Assembly (NCBI GenBank): GCA_015492245.1
Contig: WGFM01000001.1
Location: 1-53,504, forward strand
Origin: Deltaproteobacteria bacterium
Lineage (GTDB): Bacteria > Desulfobacterota > GWC2-55-46 > DRQE01
Reading direction: 5' to 3'
DNA: 53,504 bases
Every line of letters begins with the position of its first letter. Position 1 is the first letter of the stretch. The notes under the pieces are model-generated. The model was not told the origin of the DNA. It saw only the letters and a program-made list of their open reading frames with translations, and made no database searches. Shown piece by piece: positions 25,042-33,213 of the stretch. Both the position numbers and the translations under genes were made by a program.

Positions 25042-25128
25042 AATCTTACGGCTCAGGGTGGCCCGCCGAGCACCTACCTGGGGCATCCACAAGCTTCTTG
25101 CAACGGTGGGGTTAGTGGAGTGTGCCCC
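25037..25128. other. Nested inverted repeats between convergent genes, possible structured RNA
   Basis: Three nested or adjacent stems are visible: GGTAG (25037-25041) with CTACC (25074-25078); inside it GCTC (25051-25054) with GAGC (25068-25071); and a strong GGGGCA-TCCAC (25080-25090) with GTGGA-GTG-TGCCCC (25115-25128), which has 11 pairs and a 3-base bulge and encloses CAAG-CTT-CTTG. The last arm reaches into the end of the zinc-ribbon gene. There is no T-run on either strand. A two-way terminator or transcript-stabilising element is possible. Confidence 0.4.
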
Positions 25129-25414
25129 GCTGGCTTTCGCGAAGGGTTACTTCCTTGCCGAAGGGTTCTCTCACGAACCTGTCCCTGCAGGATTTGCAGA
25201 GTATGTAGGAATGCTTCATGTAGACATCTTCTTCCAGTGTCTGTGGGTCCATCTCTTCCATGGCCTCAAGGAGCTCGTCGATGCTGTCCTCTATGTCCTC
25301 GTCGTATTCCTCGAGATAGCCATCGAAGTCTGCGAAGCTTCTTATCTCTACCACATATTTGAGCCCTCCCGGGGGCAGCTCTCTCTCGCATATCTGGCAT
25401 CTAAGGGATGTCAT
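25112..25414 (-). CDS. Small zinc-ribbon protein
   Basis: 100 residues: MTSLRCQICERELPPGG at the start and LCKSCRDRFVREPF near the end give two C-x2-C pairs, a treble-clef or ribbon-type zinc site. Between them is a very acidic helical segment (YLEEYDEDIEDSIDELLEAM). There is no signal peptide. I know no function for such proteins; similar short acidic zinc ribbons occur in related genomes. The gene is transcribed away from ccsB and converges on the metallophosphoesterase gene. Confidence 0.7.
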   Translation of the reverse strand: MTSLRCQICERELPPGGLKYVVEIRSFADFDGYLEEYDEDIEDSIDELLEAMEEMDPQTLEEDVYMKHSYILCKSCRDRFVREPFGKEVTLRESQRGTLH

Positions 25415-25483
25415 AAAACAAAAAAAGACTCCTTCCTTTTTCTTTTTCCTTACACCTTCAAATATACATCCAAAACGGTGTGC

Positions 25484-25512
25484 TTGTCAAATCAAATACA
25501 AAATGGTATAAG
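25484..25512 (+). promoter_or_regulatory. Promoter of the ccsB-resB-mrfA operon
   Basis: TTGTCA (25484-25489), a 17-bp spacer and TATAAG (25507-25512). The ATG of ccsB is at 25521, only 8 bp beyond the -10 box, so transcription would start almost at the start codon and the mRNA would be leaderless or nearly so. No Shine-Dalgarno site is visible. Confidence 0.55.
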
Positions 25513-25520
25513 ATGTAGAT

Positions 25521-26402
25521 ATGTCTGTTGAAGAGGTGCTTTCACGGGGTGCCCATCTTCTCACCGTCGAGGTAAGGCTTCTCTGGCTGGTGGGCACTTT
25601 ATATATGGTGGCTTCTGTGGTCTCTCTTTCTGGCCTCCTGACAGGCGAGAAGGCAGGGTACAGAGCCCCCCATGCCCTTGTGGGCCTTACCCTTGTTCTG
25701 CACACAGGGGTCATCCTTTTGAGGATATTCGAGACAGGCAGGGCCCCTTTCCAGACCCTCTATGAGAGCCTCTCATGGTTCTCCTTTACATCCACCATCA
25801 CCTATCTTTTCGTTGCAAGGCGGTGGCACAGGGTGGCGTTGCCCTGCTTCTTCGTTACCCTCATAGCCTCCTGTGCCATATTCTATGCCCTCCTGGGCAG
25901 AAGCCCCGAGGCAAAGCCCCTCTCCCCACCGCTGCAGAGCTGGTGGTTCGAGTGGCATGTGGTGGTGGCATTCTCGTCCTATGCGGTGTTTGTTGTGAGC
26001 TCTGCCTTCGAGGCCACATACCTTATAGCCAGAAGACTGATGAGAAACAGAGACCACGCCCTCGGCCTTACAGTAGAGGAGCTGAGACCCTTCAGAGGGA
26101 TGGCCACAAAGCTTGTCATCTTCGGTTTTCCAATGTTAACCTTCGGTATATTCTCAGGGGCTGCATGGGCGAACGAGGCATGGGGTAGATACTGGGGATG
26201 GGACCCCAAGGAGACATGGTCGCTCATAACATGGACGGTGTTCGCCATGTATCTGCATGCCCAGAGTGTGCCACGCTGGAGGGATAATGTGGCCTCCACG
26301 CTGAATCTCCTGGGATTTCTCTGCATGATAATGACCTTTCTGGGGGTCAACTGGCTATCCAAGCTTCTGGGTATACCGAGCCTCCATGTTTACGCGGTAT
26401 GA
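25521..26402 (+). CDS. ccsB: Cytochrome c biogenesis protein CcsB/CcsA (System II haem handler)
   Basis: 293 residues, about eight membrane helices. The WWD haem-handling block WANEAWGRYWGWDPKETWSL lies near residue 220, with flanking His residues (EWHVVVAFSSYAVFV before, MYLHAQSVPRW after) that bind haem. With ResB it forms the synthase that moves haem outward and attaches it to CxxCH motifs of periplasmic apocytochromes. The gene overlaps resB by 4 bp (ATGA). Its promoter places the transcription start at or near the ATG. The presence of System II rather than Ccm fits Nitrospirota, delta-type and Gram-positive lineages. Confidence 0.94.
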   Translation: MSVEEVLSRGAHLLTVEVRLLWLVGTLYMVASVVSLSGLLTGEKAGYRAPHALVGLTLVLHTGVILLRIFETGRAPFQTLYESLSWFSFTSTITYLFVARRWHRVALPCFFVTLIASCAIFYALLGRSPEAKPLSPPLQSWWFEWHVVVAFSSYAVFVVSSAFEATYLIARRLMRNRDHALGLTVEELRPFRGMATKLVIFGFPMLTFGIFSGAAWANEAWGRYWGWDPKETWSLITWTVFAMYLHAQSVPRWRDNVASTLNLLGFLCMIMTFLGVNWLSKLLGIPSLHVYAV

Positions 26403-27793
26403 GAAAGACTGACAACATACGAGGAAGGCTATATCGCTGGTTTACATCTCTGAGGACATCGGTCTACCTCTTTGCCCTTCTCACAGTCTTCTATATTGTT
26501 GGCACCATATTCCCCCAGGGTGTGGATACCGAGAGCTACCGCCAGGCAGGCGGAAGGTTTATTGGGGCCGTGGAGCTACTGGGTCTACTCGATATATTCC
26601 ACACCCCGCTCTTCTACCTTGTGGCAATACTCCTCCTTGTTAACCTCACTGTGTGCACCTGGGAGAGGTTCCAGGGGGTAAGAAGAAGGGCATGGCGCGA
26701 AAGCCCTGATGTTGAAAGAACCTACTCATTTGCCCTGTCCTGTCAGGAAACAGAGGAGGTGCTGGAAGAGTTCATGAAGAAGAACCGCTTCAGGCCTGTG
26801 TCGAGGGATGAGGCCACCATCACCGTTGAAAAGGGTATATATTACAGGTATCTCACCCTCCTTTACCATGCAGGTATAGTGGTCTGCTTTGTGGGGTTCT
26901 TCCTTACAGGGTTTTTCGTAAAAGAGGGTCTTCTGGTACTCAAACCAGGTGAACCAGTGGCAATAGAGTCCCGGATGATGCCCGAGATAAGGGGCTGGCT
27001 TGCCAAAGAAGGCCCACCACCCTTCAGTATCCAGCTCGATGAGTTCAGAACCGAATACATACTCTCAAGAAAGCTCAATTACCCGGAGGACGGCCTCTCA
27101 CGACTTGCCATGGCCCTTGGATGGCAGGATATAACCTATACAGATGAGGAACGCTACTATCCGAAAGACTGGTTCTCGAGCCTGCGTATACTCGATGGCG
27201 GCACCACGGCCGTTGAGAAGACCATCCAGGTCAACGACCCGCTTCGATACAGAGGATATACCTTCTACCAGGTGGGTTTCGAAGAAAGACTGAAACTTAA
27301 GATGGACGATAAAGTTTTTACCGTAACCACAAACAAAAAGAAGAAAATAGATGAGCTTGATAGAACCATCATCTTTACAGGCTTCCGCAGGGGCACCCTT
27401 TTCAGGCCCGATGGCACTGTGGAAGAGCTTCATCCCTTTGTAACCATCAAGGAGCTCACAGAGGATGGCAAGAAAAGGCCTGTGGGAAGGCTTCACCTTG
27501 GAGAGAGCATCGAGATAGGTGGAAAGAGCCTCTACTTCGAGGGTTTCGAGGAGACCTCGATCCTGAGCTACCGTTACGATCCCGGGGTGTGGCTTCTCTG
27601 GTATGCCGGGTTTTCTGTGTTCGGCCTGATGGCCTTAAGGTGTCTGGGAAGATGGTATATGCTCAGGTTCAGGATAGAGAAGAAAGAGGGCAGAACACTT
27701 CTTACCGTCAGAATCCACAGCCGTGGGCTCATGGCAGATGCACAGAGGGTTTCAGGCCTTCTCAGTGCCCATCTTGAACGCTTTACAGGGTAG
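26399..27793 (+). CDS. resB: Cytochrome c biogenesis protein ResB (Ccs1)
   Basis: 464 residues with a typical ResB layout. TSVYLFALLTVFYIVGTIFP is helix 1, then FYLVAILLLVNLTVCTWERF is helix 2. A third helix lies near residue 155 (LLYHAGIVVCFVGFFLTGFF), a periplasmic domain of about 220 residues follows, and a final helix lies near 395 (VWLLWYAGFSVFGLMALRCL). The His after LLY is the probable haem-pathway ligand. It partners CcsB in haem ligation. It starts inside the ccsB stop and ends exactly where mrfA begins, which indicates one transcript. Confidence 0.93.
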   Translation: MRKTDNIRGRLYRWFTSLRTSVYLFALLTVFYIVGTIFPQGVDTESYRQAGGRFIGAVELLGLLDIFHTPLFYLVAILLLVNLTVCTWERFQGVRRRAWRESPDVERTYSFALSCQETEEVLEEFMKKNRFRPVSRDEATITVEKGIYYRYLTLLYHAGIVVCFVGFFLTGFFVKEGLLVLKPGEPVAIESRMMPEIRGWLAKEGPPPFSIQLDEFRTEYILSRKLNYPEDGLSRLAMALGWQDITYTDEERYYPKDWFSSLRILDGGTTAVEKTIQVNDPLRYRGYTFYQVGFEERLKLKMDDKVFTVTTNKKKKIDELDRTIIFTGFRRGTLFRPDGTVEELHPFVTIKELTEDGKKRPVGRLHLGESIEIGGKSLYFEGFEETSILSYRYDPGVWLLWYAGFSVFGLMALRCLGRWYMLRFRIEKKEGRTLLTVRIHSRGLMADAQRVSGLLSAHLERFTG

Positions 27794-30043
27794 ATGACAG
27801 GCGATATAGAATCTTTCATAGAGGGCATCAAGAGAAGAAAAGACATACGGGATGTGGTCTACCACAGAACTATTGAGCCCTCTCCCCCTGCCTTCTCAGA
27901 GCTTAAGGATGGTTTGGATCCCCTTCTTGTGGATATTCTTGAAAAGCAGGGTATCGAGAGGCTCTATACCCACCAGTGCGAGGCCATAGAGCTCCTGAGA
28001 AGTGGCAGGAATGTGGTGGTGATGACACCCACCGCAAGTGGCAAGACCCTCGTCTACAACATCCCTGTTGTAGAGAGCATATTGAAGGATAGTTCCACCC
28101 ATGCCCTCTATATCTTTCCCCTCAAGGGGCTCGAGCAGGACCAGCTCTCCCTTCTCGAGGGGTTTCAGGAGATGCTCTCCTTCGAGAACCTCTGTGCCAT
28201 ATACGATGGCGACACCCCTGGTTACAGGCGCAAGAAGATACGCTCAAGCCCACCCAACATAGTGCTCACAAACCCTGACATGCTGCATCTTGCGATCCTG
28301 CCCTTCCATGACCGCTGGGAGGCCTTCTTTCGTGGGCTTCGCTATGTGGTGATAGACGAGATACACACCTACCGGGGGGTCCTGGGTTCCCATATGGCTC
28401 AGATCATGAGGCGTCTACAGCGGGTATGCAGATTCTACGGCTCTTCACCCATGTTCATACACCTTTCTGCAACGATTGCCAACCCCGTAGAGCTTTCCAG
28501 AATGCTTACAGGGTTGCCATTCACACTGGTCCACAGAAGCGGTGCCCCACAGGGCAGAAGAGATTTTCTCTTCATAGACCCACCCATGGATACAAGCCCC
28601 TACACCCTTACGGTAAGGATATTCACAGAGGCCCTTAACAGAGGCCTGAGGACCATAGTATTCACGAAGACCAGGAGGGTTACAGAGCTGATATACCGCT
28701 GGCTCAGGGAGAGTGCCCCACATCTTTCAGAACATGTGAGTGCCTACAGGGCGGGCTTTCTTCCTGAAGAGAGAAGACTTGTAGAGGGTGCCCTCTTCGA
28801 TGGCACCCTCAGGGGGGTGGTTACCACCAGTGCCCTCGAGCTCGGTGTGGACATAGGGGGGCTCGATGTGTGTATACTCACAGGTTACCCTGGCACAATA
28901 AGTGCCACCTGGCAGAGAAGTGGTAGGGCGGGACGGGCCGGCAGGCCCTCACTCACGGTGCTCATGGCCCTTGAGGACGCCCTCGACAAATACTTCATGC
29001 GCCATCCCGCCGAATTCTTCGAAAAGAGTGTGGAGGCCGCTGTGCTCGACAGGGCCAACCACCCCATACTCAAGGCACATCTTCTGTGTACAGTGGCCGA
29101 AAGGCCGGTGGCCGAGGGTGAGGAGTTCCTCTCAGAGCCTGCCTCAAGGGATGTGCTCGAAGAGCTCAAGGAAGAAGGCAGGCTGTGGTATTCACGGCTT
29201 AAGAAGACCTGGAACCCGAAAAGACGCTATCCCCACAGGGATGTCTCCATAAGGGGCACGGGCAGACCCTACACCATAGTGCTTGAGGACGGAACCCTCA
29301 TAGGCGAGAGCTCTGGTGGAAGGCTTCTCAGAGAGCTGCACCCCCAGGCCGTCTACATGCACCGGGGGGTGCAGTATCTCGTGCTCAGGGTGGATGATGC
29401 ACGGGGCGAGGTCATATGCAGAGAGGCAGCCCTGGACTACTACACCACCCCGATAACAGAGGAAGACACCAGCATAATCAGCAAGGAAGAGAAGAGGGAG
29501 CTGAATTCCCTCACCATGAACCACGGCAGCCTTGCGGTTACAGAGTATCTACTTGGTTACAGGAAGAAACACATCCATACGGGAAGGCTTCTTGGTGAAT
29601 TTCCCCTTTCCATGAGGCCCGTAAGGTTTGACACAAAGGGGCTGTGGTTCACATTGGACGAGAGGATTATAGAAGAGATACTGCGGTGTGGCTACAGTGT
29701 GCCAGGGGGGCTCCATGCCATGGAGCATTCCCTTATGGCCACGCTCTCTCTTTTTGCCATGTGCGACCGGCGTGATCTTGGCGGGGTGAGCTACCCGCTC
29801 AACCCTGAGCTTGAAGAGCCTGCCATATTCATCTACGATGGCTACGAGGGTGGTGTGGGGCTTACAAAGAGGGGGTTCGAGGTGGCAGAGAGGTGGTTTG
29901 CCTTTACAAGAAGGCTTCTCGAGGACTGCCCCTGCGAGCTGGCATGTCCTGCCTGCACACAGGACCCCCAGTGTGGAAACAACAACGAGCCCCTGGACAA
30001 ACGAAGCGCCATTGTGATACTGAATGGTCTTCTCGGGGTGTAA
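27794..30043 (+). CDS. mrfA: MrfA/YprA-type superfamily 2 DNA helicase
   Basis: 749 residues. Helicase motifs: Q-type THQCEAIELL, Walker A PTASGKT (near 83), DEIH box (near 186), LSATIANP, and VDIGG plus QRSGRAGRAG in the second RecA lobe. The C-terminal MZB (DUF1998-type) domain ends with four cysteines, CPCELACPACTQDPQC, the metal site seen in MrfA. In Bacillus, MrfA with exonuclease MrfB repairs mitomycin-C damage. No mrfB is adjacent here. The ATG abuts the resB stop with no gap, so the helicase is cotranscribed with cytochrome maturation genes, which looks incidental rather than functional. Confidence 0.88.
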   Translation: MTGDIESFIEGIKRRKDIRDVVYHRTIEPSPPAFSELKDGLDPLLVDILEKQGIERLYTHQCEAIELLRSGRNVVVMTPTASGKTLVYNIPVVESILKDSSTHALYIFPLKGLEQDQLSLLEGFQEMLSFENLCAIYDGDTPGYRRKKIRSSPPNIVLTNPDMLHLAILPFHDRWEAFFRGLRYVVIDEIHTYRGVLGSHMAQIMRRLQRVCRFYGSSPMFIHLSATIANPVELSRMLTGLPFTLVHRSGAPQGRRDFLFIDPPMDTSPYTLTVRIFTEALNRGLRTIVFTKTRRVTELIYRWLRESAPHLSEHVSAYRAGFLPEERRLVEGALFDGTLRGVVTTSALELGVDIGGLDVCILTGYPGTISATWQRSGRAGRAGRPSLTVLMALEDALDKYFMRHPAEFFEKSVEAAVLDRANHPILKAHLLCTVAERPVAEGEEFLSEPASRDVLEELKEEGRLWYSRLKKTWNPKRRYPHRDVSIRGTGRPYTIVLEDGTLIGESSGGRLLRELHPQAVYMHRGVQYLVLRVDDARGEVICREAALDYYTTPITEEDTSIISKEEKRELNSLTMNHGSLAVTEYLLGYRKKHIHTGRLLGEFPLSMRPVRFDTKGLWFTLDERIIEEILRCGYSVPGGLHAMEHSLMATLSLFAMCDRRDLGGVSYPLNPELEEPAIFIYDGYEGGVGLTKRGFEVAERWFAFTRRLLEDCPCELACPACTQDPQCGNNNEPLDKRSAIVILNGLLGV

Positions 30044-30075
30044 GACAATAGGGGCTTCAGCCTACCCTGTTTTAT

Positions 30076-31194
30076 TTATGAAGTGTGGTTTTCCTCTCTC
30101 CAGGCTGGCTTATCGGAGAGGTTTTCTATCACCCTGTCTGCCATCTCCCGTGTGCCCACCTTCGTGGTGCCAGGGCTGTATATGTCAGGGGTTCGGTAGC
30201 CCTCTTCGAGGCTCTTCTCGACGGCATCCTCTACAAGCCTTGCCTCCTCATCGAACCCGAAGGAGTAGCGCAGCATCATGGCCACAGAGAGTATCATTGC
30301 AAGCGGGTTTGCCATCCCCTTGCCTGCAATATCGGGTGCACTGCCGTGTATGGGCTCGTACATGGCAGGGCCATCGCTACCCAGGCTTGCCGAGGGAAGC
30401 ATGCCTATGGAGCCTGTGAGCATCGAGACCTCATCGGATATTATATCGCCAAACATGTTGGTCGTTACTATCACATCGAACTGTCGTGGGTCTCTTATGA
30501 CCTGCATGGCGCAGTTGTCCACATACATGTGGCTCAATTCCACATCGGGATACTCCCTGGCAACCTCTGATACCACCTTTCGCCACAGCTCCGTTGCCTC
30601 GAGCACATTTGCCTTGTCCACGCTTGTAAGCTTCTTCCTTCTCTTTCGGGCCACATCGAAGGCCACCCTTGCGATACGCTCCACCTCTGCGGTTGTGTAT
30701 ACCAGTGTGTTCACACCCCTCTGGGTGCCATCTGGCAGGGTCTCCACCCCGCGGGGGGTGCCAAAGTATATGCCACCTGTGAGCTCCCTTACCACCATTA
30801 TGTCCACCCCTTCTACCACCTCCCTTTTCAGTGTGGAGGCATCTACAAGCGGGGTGTATATCCTTGCAGGCCTTAAGTTTGCAAAAAGGCGGAGTTCTTT
30901 TCTCAATGCAAGTAGAGCCCTCTCTGGCCTTATAGAATAGTCGAGCCCCTCCCACCTTGGCCCTCCCACGGCCCCGAGGAGCACCGCATCCGAGCCCCTT
31001 GCAAGCTCTAACACCTCATCCCTGAGGGGCACCCCATACCTGTCTATGGAGGCACCTCCAACCACCGCCTCTTCGAGCTCAAGGTGGAACCTTCTGGTTC
31101 TCCCCTCAAGGGCCTTTATAACCCTTGTGGCCTCTTCCATTATCTCAGGGCCTATGCCATCTCCTGGAAGCACACATATCTTGAAGTTCTTCAT
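30076..31194 (-). CDS. leuB: 3-Isopropylmalate dehydrogenase
   Basis: 372 residues. It oxidises and decarboxylates 3-isopropylmalate with NAD in leucine synthesis. Family marks: [14 protein letters not shown] at the start, the substrate arginines in [25 protein letters not shown], then [20 protein letters not shown] with the metal-binding Asp, and [16 protein letters not shown] with the NAD-binding loop. Length is normal. It is the last gene of the ilv-leu operon; its ATG overlaps the stop of the PUR-like gene by 4 bp. The 30-bp gap to the convergent mrfA gene has only a weak bulged hairpin with a TTTTATTT tail. Confidence 0.96.
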   Translation of the reverse strand: MKNFKICVLPGDGIGPEIMEEATRVIKALEGRTRRFHLELEEAVVGGASIDRYGVPLRDEVLELARGSDAVLLGAVGGPRWEGLDYSIRPERALLALRKELRLFANLRPARIYTPLVDASTLKREVVEGVDIMVVRELTGGIYFGTPRGVETLPDGTQRGVNTLVYTTAEVERIARVAFDVARKRRKKLTSVDKANVLEATELWRKVVSEVAREYPDVELSHMYVDNCAMQVIRDPRQFDVIVTTNMFGDIISDEVSMLTGSIGMLPSASLGSDGPAMYEPIHGSAPDIAGKGMANPLAMILSVAMMLRYSFGFDEEARLVEDAVEKSLEEGYRTPDIYSPGTTKVGTREMADRVIENLSDKPAWREENHTS

Positions 31195-31409
31195 AGGTTC
31201 TCACCCACTATCTTCTGCAGGGTCTCCAGGAAGAGGGCAAACCCGCTGTAGGGTATGATGATGGTGCTCTTGCGGTCGTTGGATATTTCGGCTATCTGCA
31301 AAAACTTGCCTCCATGGTTCTCCTTGAAGTCCACATGGATGGTCTTGTTTTCGATGAGCAGTCTCTCTGTGGACAGGAGCTTGCTCTTGTGGTTCTCTTT
31401 TTTCATCAT
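31191..31409 (-). CDS. PUR-alpha-like single-stranded nucleic acid binding protein
   Basis: 72 residues, [20 protein letters not shown], then [21 protein letters not shown], then [20 protein letters not shown]. The strand-strand-strand-helix pattern with basic and aromatic residues is that of a single PUR repeat, as in bacterial PUR-alpha-like proteins. It begins with an ATGA overlap on leuD and ends with one on leuB, so it is firmly embedded in the leucine operon. A longer reading from 31433 overlaps leuD without a ribosome site. A regulatory role on leu mRNA can be imagined, but nothing shows it. Confidence 0.6.
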   Translation of the reverse strand: MMKKENHKSKLLSTERLLIENKTIHVDFKENHGGKFLQIAEISNDRKSTIIIPYSGFALFLETLQKIVGENL

Positions 31410-31900
31410 ACCAGTCCCTTTCTTTTTATCCATTCCATTAATCCTCCTGCGCTTATAAGTTCCTGCATGAACGGTGGTATGGGCTGGGCCCTGAAGGTCC
31501 TATCCTTTGTAATGTTGCGTATTGTGCCTGTGGAGGGGTCTACCTCGAGCACATCAGCGGTCTCGGTTACATCCACAAGCTCAGGGCATTCCAGTATGAG
31601 TAGGCCCGTGTTGAAGGCATTTCTGTAGAATATCCTTGCAAAGCTCCTGGCGATCACACAGCTTACACCACATGCCTTGATGGCAATTGGAGCATGCTCA
31701 CGGGATGAACCACAGCCGAAGTTCTTCTCCGCCACTATCATATCTCCTGCCCTTACCTTCTTTGCGAACTCAGGGTCTTCGTCTTCCATACAGTGCTGTG
31801 CAAGCTCCCGTGGGTCTGTGGTGTTGAGGTAACGGGCTGGTATTATACGGTCTGTGTCCATATCAGAGCCGAACTTCCACACCTTTCCCTTTATCTTCAT
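31406..31900 (-). CDS. leuD: 3-Isopropylmalate dehydratase small subunit
   Basis: 164 residues, beginning MKIKGKVWKFGSDMDTDRII. The swivelling-domain signature NFGCGSSREHAPIAIKACG is intact. The short form, under 170 residues, is the archaeal/LeuD2 type that pairs with the matching large subunit. Together they isomerise 2- to 3-isopropylmalate. The gene lies 28 bp after leuC and overlaps the PUR-like gene by 4 bp. Confidence 0.96.
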   Translation of the reverse strand: MKIKGKVWKFGSDMDTDRIIPARYLNTTDPRELAQHCMEDEDPEFAKKVRAGDMIVAEKNFGCGSSREHAPIAIKACGVSCVIARSFARIFYRNAFNTGLLILECPELVDVTETADVLEVDPSTGTIRNITKDRTFRAQPIPPFMQELISAGGLMEWIKRKGLV

Positions 31901-31928
31901 CTCAGGGCCTTCCTCCTTTTTTTCTTTT

Positions 31929-33191
31929 TTAATGTCTTACCACTTCGTCTGGATGTGCTATTCTGCCCCTTACAGCCGTTGCGGCTGCAACCGCAGGGTT
32001 TGCAAGGTAGACCTCGCTCTTTGGATGCCCCATCCTGCCTATGAAGTTACGGTTGGTTGTGGCAAGTGCCCTCTCGCCTTCTGCCAGTATGCCCATATGC
32101 CCGCCAAGGCAGGGGCCACAGGTAGGAGGACTTATGACAGCCCCTGCAGAAAGGAACACCCGTAGATACCCCCTCCTTAGTGCCTCCTCGTACACATGCG
32201 GTGTTGCAGGTATTACAATGAGCCTTGTGCTGGACGAAACCCTCCGGCCTCTGAGTATCCTTGCTGCAATGGCAAGGTCTTCTATCCTACCGTTGGTGCA
32301 AGAGCCTATCACCACCTGGTCTATAGGGGTACCTGCCACATCTGTTACAGGCCGTGTGTTCTCAGGCAGATGGGGCAGGGCCACAAGGGGATCTATCTTC
32401 GAGGCATCGTATTCTCTTGCCTCCACATACTCTGCATCGGCGTCACTCCTTAAAAACCTCGGCCTTCTCTGTGCACGGCCTGATACATACTCTTCTGTGG
32501 TCTCATCTGGCTCGATGAGACCTGCCTTTGCACCTGCCTCTATGGCCATGTTGCACAGGGCAAGGCGGCTGTCCACCGAAAGCCTCCTTATGGTATCGCC
32601 CGAAAACTCCATCGCCCTGTAGTTCGCACCATCAACGCCTATCTCTCCTATGGTATGCAGAATAAGATCCTTTCCACTCACCCACTTCTTAAGCCTTCCC
32701 CTGAAGACGAACTTCATGGTCTGTGGCACACGAAACCAGAGCTTGCCTGTTATCATGGCAAAGGCCAGGTCTGTTGAGCCCACCCCTGTAGCAAAGGCAC
32801 CGAGCCCTCCATAGGTGCATGTGTGGGAGTCAGCACCTACCACCACATCTCCTGACACGACAAGGCCAAGCTCTGGCAGAAGGGCATGCTCTATACCGAC
32901 ATCTCCACCCTCGAAGTAGTTTACAATACCAAACTCCCTTGCAAACTCCCGAACGAGCTTGCACTGGGTGGCACTCTTTATGTCCTTGTTCGGGGTGAAG
33001 TGGTCCATAACGAGCACCACCCTTTTGCGGTTGAAGACCTTCTTTGCCCCCACCTTCCTCAATTCGTTTATGGCAAGGGGTGCGGTTATGTCGTTTCCAA
33101 GGGCTATGTCTATCTTTGCCTCCACTATCTCGCCAGGCTCAACCTCCTTCTTTCCAGCATGGGTGGCCAGAATCTTTTCTGCTATCGTCAT
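31929..33191 (-). CDS. leuC: 3-Isopropylmalate dehydratase large subunit
   Basis: 420 residues, starting MTIAEKILATHAGKKEVEPG. Cysteine ligands of the 4Fe-4S cluster are in VIGSCTNGRIEDL and ISPPTCGPCLGGHMG; VGADSHTCTYGGLGAFATG is the aconitase-superfamily block. The length marks the shorter LeuC2/HACN type, consistent with the small LeuD. I chose ATG 33191 because AAAAGGAG precedes it immediately; the in-frame ATG at 33209, 4 bp after leuA, is an alternative whose codons contain that same site. The oxygen-sensitive cluster fits an anaerobe but does not prove one. Confidence 0.95.
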   Translation of the reverse strand: MTIAEKILATHAGKKEVEPGEIVEAKIDIALGNDITAPLAINELRKVGAKKVFNRKRVVLVMDHFTPNKDIKSATQCKLVREFAREFGIVNYFEGGDVGIEHALLPELGLVVSGDVVVGADSHTCTYGGLGAFATGVGSTDLAFAMITGKLWFRVPQTMKFVFRGRLKKWVSGKDLILHTIGEIGVDGANYRAMEFSGDTIRRLSVDSRLALCNMAIEAGAKAGLIEPDETTEEYVSGRAQRRPRFLRSDADAEYVEAREYDASKIDPLVALPHLPENTRPVTDVAGTPIDQVVIGSCTNGRIEDLAIAARILRGRRVSSSTRLIVIPATPHVYEEALRRGYLRVFLSAGAVISPPTCGPCLGGHMGILAEGERALATTNRNFIGRMGHPKSEVYLANPAVAAATAVRGRIAHPDEVVRH

Positions 33192-33213
33192 GGGTCTCCT
33201 TTTAGCCATCGCT

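Noticed and set aside
24950-25140. A minus-strand 6S RNA
   Set aside because: A short stretch resembles 6S, but the rest would overlap the coding end of the metallophosphoesterase gene and no closing stem was found.
30044-30075. A rho-independent terminator between mrfA and leuB
   Set aside because: The stem (GGGGC with GCC-TA-CC) is short and bulged; the T-rich tail alone is not enough.
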